From UBA2231 sp964415175 (GTDB lineage: Bacteria > Elusimicrobiota > Elusimicrobia > Elusimicrobiales > UBA9959), in contig CAYPYG010000025.1 of the NCBI GenBank assembly GCA_964415175.1, positions 1-44,027 of the forward strand: a DNA stretch of 44,027 nucleotides, in the 5' to 3' direction. The position numbers and the translations under genes were made by a program. Of the stretch, positions 23,389-29,114 are shown in pieces (within the stretch, counting starts at the first letter, position 1; the number at the start of each line of letters is the position of its first letter). The notes beneath the pieces are model-generated. The model did no database searches. It was given only the letters and a program-made list of their open reading frames with translations, and was not told where the DNA came from.

Positions 23389-23912
23389 CACGCCCTCCAT
23401 GTGCCGGACCTGCGCCACTCCGGCAGTTCGCCCGGCTTAACCTTGAGCACCAGCGACCAGAACCGCAGCGAGCGGGGCCCCAGCAGCCGCGCGCCGTCCT
23501 CCTTGATGAAAGCGGCCAGCTCGGCCCGGCTGTAGCGCCTGAAAGCCCAGTCCACATCCGCGCGACCGCCGTTCTCCAGCACCCGGGCCAGCACCAGAGT
23601 CCTGTCGCGCCCGGCGTTGAGCGCGGAGATATCGTACTCCGGAAAAAGCGGCGCCAGGCCGCGGGGCAGCGGCTGAACCGAAAGGGGCCTCGACGCCGCC
23701 CGGCGCACCTCTTCGGCGTCCAGCAGCCATTCCCCCAGCATCTTGGCCTCCGGGCGCAGCAGGCCGGTCTCGATATAGCGATAGACCTGGCGGCGCGTGC
23801 GCTTGAGCGTCCGGGCCGCTTCCGAGACCGTGCAGACTTCGGCGACCTTGCCGCCCGATTCCAGCAGCAGTGTCCCGTCGGCCTTCTGCGTGAGCCGCCT
23901 TTCTATATTCAT
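23388..23912 (-). CDS. HTH antitoxin-like protein (MerR/HTH_17 fold, DUF6922-like C-terminus)
   Basis: 174 aa. HTH at about 26-70 (VCTVSEAARTLKRTRRQVYR, then YIETGLLRPEAKMLGEWLLD), followed by a C-terminal region (about 85-165: GLAPLFPEYDISALNAGRDR, later RYSRAELAAFIKEDGARLLG) that I associate with DUF6922, a domain often next to AbiEii-type toxins. Coupled to the toxin gene by a one-base overlap. The DNA upstream on the minus strand has CATACTATATG, a plausible -10 region. The likely role is repressor and antitoxin; the cognate operator is not obvious. Confidence 0.7.
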   Translation of the reverse strand: MNIERRLTQKADGTLLLESGGKVAEVCTVSEAARTLKRTRRQVYRYIETGLLRPEAKMLGEWLLDAEEVRRAASRPLSVQPLPRGLAPLFPEYDISALNAGRDRTLVLARVLENGGRADVDWAFRRYSRAELAAFIKEDGARLLGPRSLRFWSLVLKVKPGELPEWRRSGTWRA

Positions 23913-24090
23913 TACATATAGTATGACATGAAAGTGCCATTAATTCAAGGGCCAGGTCCCGCTTATTTGTCATAAAAATATCCCTTTCTGACTGACCCGC
24001 TTCCAGCTCCAGGCCGGATAGCGGGGCTATCCAAATAATCCGGCTAGATGTATAGTACGGTGTCCAGCTCCATGTTAAGAGTGTAAAACA

Positions 24091-24118
24091 CCCCTGCGAC
24101 AACGTAGTATCGGCCCCT
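24091..24118 (-). repeat. REP-like palindrome, family B, copy 1
   Basis: In minus orientation it reads GGGGCCGATACTACGTTGTC then GCAGGGG. The family B core is CGACRCYACGYTGTCGC with G-rich left and C-rich right flanks, forming a 6-bp GCGACA/TGTCGC stem with a 6-nt loop. This copy has a decayed left arm. Confidence 0.7.
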
Positions 24119-24135
24119 GTAAGATTTGTTTTCAA

Positions 24136-24161
24136 GGGCGGGCGACACCACGCTGTCGCAG
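24136..24161 (+). repeat. REP-like palindrome, family B, copy 2
   Basis: GCGACACCACGCTGTCGC with stem GCGACA/TGTCGC. It lies 17 bp from copy 1 in the opposite orientation, a head-to-head arrangement as in bacterial BIMEs. Confidence 0.75.
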
Positions 24162-24260
24162 CACCGCTCTAGAATATCCGTTGTTGTGCGATCCGATGGA
24201 GGATCTTCTCCTTTACACGGTGCCGCTCAAGCGGGCGCATTGATCAGAGGGGGGGCGTAT

Positions 24261-24712
24261 ATGAAAAACACCTTAAGCGGCGATAATAATTACAAGCTCT
24301 GGCTGACGGACGTAAAGAATAAGGTCCGCAACGCCCAGCTCAAAGCCGCAGTCGCGGTAAATACGCAGCTTCTGCAATTTTACTGGGAGCTGGGCGCGGA
24401 AATCGCCGCAAAGCAAGTTAACGCCAAATGGGGAGACGGCTTCCTTCTTCAGCTAAGCAAGGACTTGACGGCTGAGTTTCCTGGGATTAAAGGCTTCTCC
24501 CGGCGCAATTTGGAACTTGTCCGGCAGTGGTACGTGTTCTACAGCGGCAGCGTGGGAGTTGTCCGGCCGCCTGTCGCCCAAATTGCGAAACAGCCTGTTT
24601 CGCAATTGCAGCCGGACTCAATTGTGCAACAGCCTGTTGCCCAATTGACCAAAATGCCCTGGGGCATATAGAGAGCGGCCTTCAAGTAAGTATCCCCCTG
24701 ATGCGCCCATAG
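24261..24712 (+). pseudogene. truncated, frameshifted DUF1016 (YhcG-type) nuclease gene
   Basis: The frame from ATG 24261 encodes a DUF1016 N-terminal domain (WLTDVKNKVRNAQLKAAVAV, FYWELGAEIAAKQ, FSRRNLELVRQWYVFY) but stops at 24671 after ...TKMPWGI. Family members continue with PWGH and a PD-(D/E)xK nuclease domain to about 340-360 aa. The +1 frame reads ...GHIESGLQ at that point, so a frameshift at the GGGG run plus loss of the C-terminal nuclease domain is likely. The segment 24561-24647, between the N-domain and PWG, is a cluster of palindromes read in frame as Gln/Val/Pro-rich text. Probably non-functional as a nuclease. Confidence 0.72.
24561..24647. repeat. hairpin cluster inside the DUF1016 reading frame
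   Basis: Hairpin a (24581-24607) is AATTGCGAAAC / GTTTCGCAATT, 11 bp perfect, loop AGCCT. Hairpin b (24619-24647) has 12-bp arms with one mismatch and the same AGCCT loop. An outer pair GTCCGGC (24561-24567) / GCCGGAC (24611-24617) encloses hairpin a. All are translated in frame. Confidence 0.75.
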
Positions 24713-24730
24713 AGTGATGTCTAAAACAGA

Positions 24731-24759
24731 TTGACTATCTCTAATTTAGACGGTATAAT
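24731..24759 (+). promoter_or_regulatory. consensus promoter of the AAA/DUF4143 gene
   Basis: TTGACT, a 17-bp spacer, then TATAAT (24754-24759). The ATG is at 24768, so transcription would start within 1-3 nt of it: a nearly leaderless mRNA. Confidence 0.85.
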
Positions 24760-24767
24760 AGAGGCAT

Positions 24768-25931
24768 ATGTTTAAAAGACAACTGCAGCTCCCCAGGGAC
24801 AAAAGCTTCTTTCTGTTCGGCCCGCGCCAGACCGGCAAAAGCACTCTCTTGAAGAAGACCTTTTCCGACAAAGAAAGCCTCTACTACGATCTTTTGCGAA
24901 CCGACGAATACACCAGGCTGGCCGCGAACCCTTCCCTGTTCCGGGAAGAAGTCCTGGCGCGGGATGAAAACAAAACCCACGTCATAGTGGACGAGGTTCA
25001 GCGCGTACCGGCGCTGCTCAACGAAGTCCAGTCCATAATGACGTCCCCGGGGAAACCGCCCGTTTTCTGCCTCAGCGGCTCAAGCGCGAGAAAGCTGAAA
25101 AGAGCGCAGGCCAATCTGCTGGCGGGAAGGGCCTGGACCTGCCGCCTCCATCCGCTGACTCACCTGGAGTGCGGCGCCGGCTTTTCTCTGGATAAAGCGC
25201 TGCGGACGGGTACTTTGCCCAGCATTTACTCCGAGAAGGACGAAGAGTCTGCTCACCGGTCCCTGAAAGCTTATGTGAACACGTATCTGCAGGAGGAGAT
25301 AGCCGCGGAGGCGATAACGCGCAATATCGGCGCCTTCCTGAGGTTTCTCCCGCTGGCCGCTTTCGAGAACGGCAGGCTCCTCAACTATTCCAGCATCGCC
25401 AAGGAAACCGGGATCAGCTATAAGACCGTGCAGGAGTATTTCCAGGTGCTGCAGGATACCCTGGTGGGCTTTTTGCTGCCGGCCTTCTCCAGATCGGCCA
25501 GGAAGCAGTTGGCCAGGCATCCTAAGTTTTATTTCTTCGATACGGGCGTCCACCGGGCCATATGCGGCAAGCTGTCGGTGCCGCTCCAGCCCGGCACTTC
25601 TGAGTACGGGGACGCTTTCGAGCATTTTGTGATCTGCGAAACGGCGAGGCTTATAGATTACGCCGGCAAAGATCACTCTCTTTCCTTCTACAGGACAAAA
25701 GATGGCGCCGAAGTGGACCTCGTGGTGGAAACGCCCGCGGGCAAGATCTTCGCCATAGAGATAAAATCCTCGCGCGCTCCATCTTCCGCCCATCTCAGGG
25801 GGCTAAAGTCTTTCGGGCGGGATTTCCCCGACGCCTCCCTTTTCTGCGTCGCGCCGGTGCCGCGCGCGCGCCTGCTGGACGGCATAAAGATAGTGCCCTG
25901 GCAGGAACTTTTCGGCCTTATCGGCCTTTAG
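24768..25931 (+). CDS. AAA ATPase with DUF4143 C-terminal domain
   Basis: 387 aa. N-terminal P-loop ATPase (AAA_14): Walker A FGPRQTGKSTLL at about 17-28, Walker B HVIVDEVQRVP, sensor-like FCLSGSSARKLKRAQANLLA. C-terminal DUF4143 (about 180-380), which is nuclease-like: FYRTKDGAEVDLVVETPAGK and FAIEIKSS give the D...E-x-K pattern of a PD-(D/E)xK fold. This architecture is abundant in bacteria and archaea without settled function; roles in defence or nucleic-acid metabolism have been suggested. It has its own near-leaderless promoter and no operon partner. Confidence 0.88.
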   Translation: MFKRQLQLPRDKSFFLFGPRQTGKSTLLKKTFSDKESLYYDLLRTDEYTRLAANPSLFREEVLARDENKTHVIVDEVQRVPALLNEVQSIMTSPGKPPVFCLSGSSARKLKRAQANLLAGRAWTCRLHPLTHLECGAGFSLDKALRTGTLPSIYSEKDEESAHRSLKAYVNTYLQEEIAAEAITRNIGAFLRFLPLAAFENGRLLNYSSIAKETGISYKTVQEYFQVLQDTLVGFLLPAFSRSARKQLARHPKFYFFDTGVHRAICGKLSVPLQPGTSEYGDAFEHFVICETARLIDYAGKDHSLSFYRTKDGAEVDLVVETPAGKIFAIEIKSSRAPSSAHLRGLKSFGRDFPDASLFCVAPVPRARLLDGIKIVPWQELFGLIGL

Positions 25932-25953
25932 CCCCTGGAATCCGTGCGTGTCA

Positions 25954-25982
25954 TTGCCACCCCCGGCCCGACAATATATAAT
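25954..25982 (+). promoter_or_regulatory. promoter of the MazG/DUF2075 operon
   Basis: TTGCCA (25954-25959), a 17-bp spacer, and TATAAT (25977-25982). The predicted start near 25989 lies downstream of the in-frame GTG at 25944, which argues for the ATG at 26028 as the true start of the next gene. Confidence 0.8.
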
Positions 25983-26027
25983 AAGAAAAGGTTAGCACCA
26001 ACCCAGGGGAAGGGGCCGCCGCCAGCA

Positions 26028-26378
26028 ATGAAGAACATAAAAGCCTTGACCGGCAGGATCGTCCGTTTCCGCGACGCGCGGGACTGGGCGCAGTTCCACA
26101 ACCCCAAGGACGTCGCCATCTCCCTCACCCTGGAAGCCGCCGAGCTGCTGGAGCACTTCCAGTGGAAGACCCCGCAGGAAGTCCAGGCGCACATAAAGAA
26201 AAACAAAACCGCCGTCTCCGAAGAACTCGCCGACGTCCTCTACTGGGTCCTGCTCCTCTCGCACGACCTCGACATCGACCCCCTTAAAGCCCTCGACAGA
26301 AAACTAAAGAAAAACGCCCGCAAATACCCCGTCAGCAAAGCCAAAGGCCGCCACACCAAGTACGACAAACTCCGATGA
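26028..26378 (+). CDS. MazG-like nucleotide pyrophosphohydrolase
   Basis: 116 aa. All-alpha NTP pyrophosphatase of the MazG/RS21-C6 type: SLTLEAAELLEHFQWKT supplies the ExxE motif of helix 1 and SEELADVLYWVLLLSHDLDI supplies the ExxD motif of the later helix, the acidic residues that bind Mg2+. Such enzymes hydrolyse (d)NTPs to monophosphates, cleaning modified or excess dCTP. It overlaps the DUF2075 gene by 4 nt; MazG-like genes are a known neighbour of DUF2075 helicases, where nucleotide depletion could add to defence. Confidence 0.88.
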   Translation: MKNIKALTGRIVRFRDARDWAQFHNPKDVAISLTLEAAELLEHFQWKTPQEVQAHIKKNKTAVSEELADVLYWVLLLSHDLDIDPLKALDRKLKKNARKYPVSKAKGRHTKYDKLR

Positions 26379-28420
26379 TCGTCTACTCCGGCACCAAAGA
26401 GCGCTTCCAGCGGGACGTAATGTCCAACGACATCGGCAACATCATCTATGACGCCTTCAAAGGCGCCACCGGCCACAGCACACCCCGCAACCAGATAACC
26501 GCCTGGACCAACTCCCTGCAGTACATGGACCGCGTCCTGGGCGACGACGCTATCCCAAACGACGCCGGCGTGGCCATCGAATACCATATCCCGCGCTCCA
26601 GCAAGCGCATAGACTTCATCCTCACCGGCACCGACGCCGCCGGCGCCGAGACCGCCGTCCGACCCCACCCCTCCTACCAGGCCTGGACCTATAACCCGAA
26701 TCCTGCCGGGCTCGGCAGGATTCCCCGCAGCAGCGGGCCGAGGGCCAAGCGCTATGCGCGCCAGGCCCGAGGGGGTGTATGCCGCCCCGAAGGGGCCCCC
26801 GCTATGCGGGGGGTAAGTTCCAGCAGGAACTTACCGGCCAAATGCCGTCCTCCACGCATCGACCACGGCAAGATAAAGCCGTCCAAGAGCCTGGCCGACA
26901 GCCTGGCCTCCATGCTCAAGGGCAACCGGGAATTCGTGATGGTGGACGACCAGAAGATAGTCTATGAGACCGCCCTCGCGCTGGCCGCCACGGCCGCGAC
27001 CGGCAAAAAGCAGGTGCTGATAGTGGAAGGCGGCCCCGGCACCGGCAAGAGCGTGGTGGCCGTCAACCTGCTGGTCGAGCTCACGCGCAAGGACCTGGTG
27101 GCGCAGTACGTCACGCGCAATTCGGCGCCGCGGCTGGTCTATGCCGCCAGACTCGCCGGCACGCTGCGGCGCAACCGCATCGACAGCATGTTCCGCAGCT
27201 CCGAGACCTTCCACGCCGCCCCGGCCAACGAGTACGACTGCCTCCTGGTGGACGAAGCGCACCGGCTCAAGGAAAAGTCCGGCATGTTCGACCACCTCGG
27301 CGAGAACCAGGTCAAGGAACTCATAAACGCCGCCAGGCTCTCGGTCTTCTTCATAGACGAGGACCAGAAGGTGACGCGACCCCTCTCCGACGGCTACCTC
27401 GCCTGGCTCGATAACGCGCTGCAGGTGGGCCGTACCGCCAATGAGACGCTCGATACCCGCGATTACGATTTCCAGGTGATCGACGACCCCGCCCGGCTGC
27501 ACGCCCTTATCCGCGACCGCAACGGCGGCAACAAGGCCCGCATGGTGGCCGGCTACTGCCCCCACACCTGCCAGGGCCTGGAGCTCGACTATGTGGGCGT
27601 GATAGTGGGCCCCGACCTGGTAGTGCGCGACGGCGAGGTGATAACCTCGCCCGCGGCCAGGGCCGGCACCGACAGGAGCCTGCACGGCTGGCGCGCGCTT
27701 CATAAGCACCACCCCGCCGCCGCCGGGAAGCGCCTGGACCTGCTGATAAAGAACACCTACCGCACGCTCATGACCCGCGGCCATAACCCGAATCCTGCGC
27801 TTCGCAGGATTCCCCGCGAAGCGGGCGGAGGGCCAAGCGCTATGCGCGCCAGGCCCGACGGGGTGTATGCCTCCCGAAGGGCGCCCGCTATGCGGGCGGA
27901 AAGTTGCAGCAGCAACTTTCAGGCGAAGGGTTTCCTTCCTGTACTCAGCCTGGAGGCCGCCTGCGGCGCCTTCGGCCGCGGCATGGCCGTGGAGCCGCGC
28001 GGCTGGGCCAAGTGCCCGCCCGGCCTTAAGCCCGACCGCAACATGTTCATAGCCCGCGTCAGCGGCCGCTCCATGGAGCCCAAATTGCACGATGGCGACT
28101 ATTGCGTCTTCCGCACCAACGTGGCCGGCACCCGCCAGGGCAAGATAGTCCTGGTCCAGCACAGCTCAATCTCCGACCCGGACACCGGCGGCAGCTACAC
28201 CGTCAAGAAGTACGCCAGCAAGAAGAAGTACGCCCCCGACGGCACCTGGCAGCACGAGGAGATAGTGCTCAAGCCCCTGAACCCGGAGTATGACGATATA
28301 GTGATCCAGAACGCGGAAACCGAAGACTTCATGGTCGTGGCGGAAGTGGTGGGGAAGTGTGTAGTTGCCTCGTCGCCCCTTGGCGCTAAGGCTGAATGGC
28401 AAAAACATGGTATCAATTAA
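26375..28420 (+). CDS. DUF2075 helicase-S24 peptidase fusion, rearranged, with two in-frame hairpin elements
   Basis: 681 aa. Residues 1-105 are a conserved N-terminal region (ERFQRDVMSNDIGNIIYDAF). A helicase core follows (about 165-470; Walker A GGPGTGKS 219-226; YDCLLVDEAHRLKEKSGMFD). The C-terminal LexA/S24-like domain has GRSMEP (Ser566) and a candidate Lys611. Residues ~106-156 and ~470-518 are encoded by two copies of a ~150-nt multi-hairpin element and are Arg/Ala/Pro-rich. Compared with the DUF2075 family as I know it, segments also appear to be missing: around the N-terminal nuclease-like IELKQW motif, before SDGYLAWL (including QFR), and between VAGYC and HTCQGLELDYVG. The frame stays open throughout. 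Either a tolerated, eroding protein or one needing unusual expression; helicase activity is doubtful. Confidence 0.75.
   Translation: MIVYSGTKERFQRDVMSNDIGNIIYDAFKGATGHSTPRNQITAWTNSLQYMDRVLGDDAIPNDAGVAIEYHIPRSSKRIDFILTGTDAAGAETAVRPHPSYQAWTYNPNPAGLGRIPRSSGPRAKRYARQARGGVCRPEGAPAMRGVSSSRNLPAKCRPPRIDHGKIKPSKSLADSLASMLKGNREFVMVDDQKIVYETALALAATAATGKKQVLIVEGGPGTGKSVVAVNLLVELTRKDLVAQYVTRNSAPRLVYAARLAGTLRRNRIDSMFRSSETFHAAPANEYDCLLVDEAHRLKEKSGMFDHLGENQVKELINAARLSVFFIDEDQKVTRPLSDGYLAWLDNALQVGRTANETLDTRDYDFQVIDDPARLHALIRDRNGGNKARMVAGYCPHTCQGLELDYVGVIVGPDLVVRDGEVITSPAARAGTDRSLHGWRALHKHHPAAAGKRLDLLIKNTYRTLMTRGHNPNPALRRIPREAGGGPSAMRARPDGVYASRRAPAMRAESCSSNFQAKGFLPVLSLEAACGAFGRGMAVEPRGWAKCPPGLKPDRNMFIARVSGRSMEPKLHDGDYCVFRTNVAGTRQGKIVLVQHSSISDPDTGGSYTVKKYASKKKYAPDGTWQHEEIVLKPLNPEYDDIVIQNAETEDFMVVAEVVGKCVVASSPLGAKAEWQKHGIN
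26691..26842 (+). repeat. multi-hairpin element, copy 1 (inside the DUF2075 gene)
   Basis: About 152 nt with six successive hairpins: AATCCTGCCG/CGGCAGGATT (26699-26722), CCCGC/GCGGG, GCGC/GCGC nested in GGGCC/GGCCC, GCCCC/GGGGC with a GAA loop, CCCCCGC/GCGGGGG with a TAT loop, and GTAAGTTCC/GGAACTTAC (26813-26834) with an AGCA loop. About four fifths identical to copy 2 by eye; stem differences are largely compensatory. Confidence 0.85.
27783..27928 (+). repeat. multi-hairpin element, copy 2 (inside the DUF2075 gene)
   Basis: About 146 nt with the same series of hairpins as copy 1: AATCCTGCG/CGCAGGATT (27791-27811), CCCGC/GCGGG with a GAA loop, GCGC/GCGC, CCC/GGG with GAA, GCCCGC/GCGGGC with TAT, and GAAAGTTGC/GCAACTTTC (27899-27920) with AGCA. 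It is 6 nt shorter than copy 1, so both leave the reading frame intact. Its middle part is translated in a different frame from copy 1, which shows conservation at the nucleic-acid level. Confidence 0.85.
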
Positions 28421-29114
28421 TGTAATTCATGAACGAGCAGCATTGCCGGCAGAATTACCTGCCGGGGCGAAAGCGAAAGTGCATTTAATAGTAGTACAGG
28501 TATCTGACATTAAAGCGGCGGCGACTGAAATTATTACTGCCTTGAATGATGTTTCTTGGATTGCAAAACTAGATCCGGTAGCGAGAGATAGTTACGAGGC
28601 GACAGCTCTCCGTACAATAGATAAACTAACCTCTGATTTCGCCTCAATTAATTCGTCTGTGACAAGTTCTTTTGGAGAGTATTTGGTGTCCATTGCTGCA
28701 GGAGATTCTTTGGAAATAGTGTTAAATCATGATGTCTTTCCAATCGCTGAGCTATGGAAGGAAAAAGTCACAAAGAATCATGGGTTTGATTTTCATACGG
28801 AAAGTCTACAGGAAGTCATTTCCTTTGGGGAAGCAAAATACGAAAAGGGGACAAATCCCTACAATGATTCTGCGGACCAGATACTAAAATTTATCGCGTT
28901 AAAGAAAGATCGCGGGGATGGGGTGCATTTAGAAAAGTTTGCATCTAAAAATGCGATTAGCAACCTGCTGAAGTCTAGTCGCGGATTTACTGTTGCATTT
29001 TCGATGCATTCTGATAAACCGGAGTCTATACTTAAGAATGCATTGAAATCAGATTTGATTAAAAAACTAATTCTCTGTTCCCATGAATTGCATATTGTGG
29101 GGGTGAAAAGTTGA
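28407..29114 (+). CDS. hamA: Hachiman defence protein HamA (DUF1837 nuclease)
   Basis: 235 aa. The mid-protein motif SFGEAKYEKG contains Glu142 and Lys144, the E-x-K pair of the PD-(D/E)xK nuclease of HamA/DUF1837, with FHTESLQEVI before it and ADQILKFIALKKDRG after it. In Hachiman, HamA is a DNase held inactive by HamB and released when the helicase senses damaged DNA. The ATG at 28407 overlaps the end of the DUF2075 gene by 14 nt. From here on base composition is visibly more AT-rich than upstream, which suggests separate acquisition. It is immediately followed by a helicase of the right type, which makes the call strong. Confidence 0.82.
   Translation: MVSINVIHERAALPAELPAGAKAKVHLIVVQVSDIKAAATEIITALNDVSWIAKLDPVARDSYEATALRTIDKLTSDFASINSSVTSSFGEYLVSIAAGDSLEIVLNHDVFPIAELWKEKVTKNHGFDFHTESLQEVISFGEAKYEKGTNPYNDSADQILKFIALKKDRGDGVHLEKFASKNAISNLLKSSRGFTVAFSMHSDKPESILKNALKSDLIKKLILCSHELHIVGVKS

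Larger units (their letters stand above)
23913..24260. other. intergenic region with two family B palindromes
   Basis: 348 bp between divergent units. It holds the minus-strand promoter region of the HTH antitoxin (near 23915-23950) and two family B palindromes in opposite orientation (24091-24118 and 24136-24161). No convincing gene is present; the frames crossing it have no ribosome sites. A GAGGGGGGG stretch near its end serves as ribosome site for the DUF1016 remnant. Confidence 0.6.

Noticed and set aside
26831..28162. 443-codon minus-strand frame opposite the DUF2075 gene
   Set aside because: The plus strand carries recognisable helicase and S24 motifs. The minus product has no motif and covers the hairpin element, whose symmetry keeps frames open.
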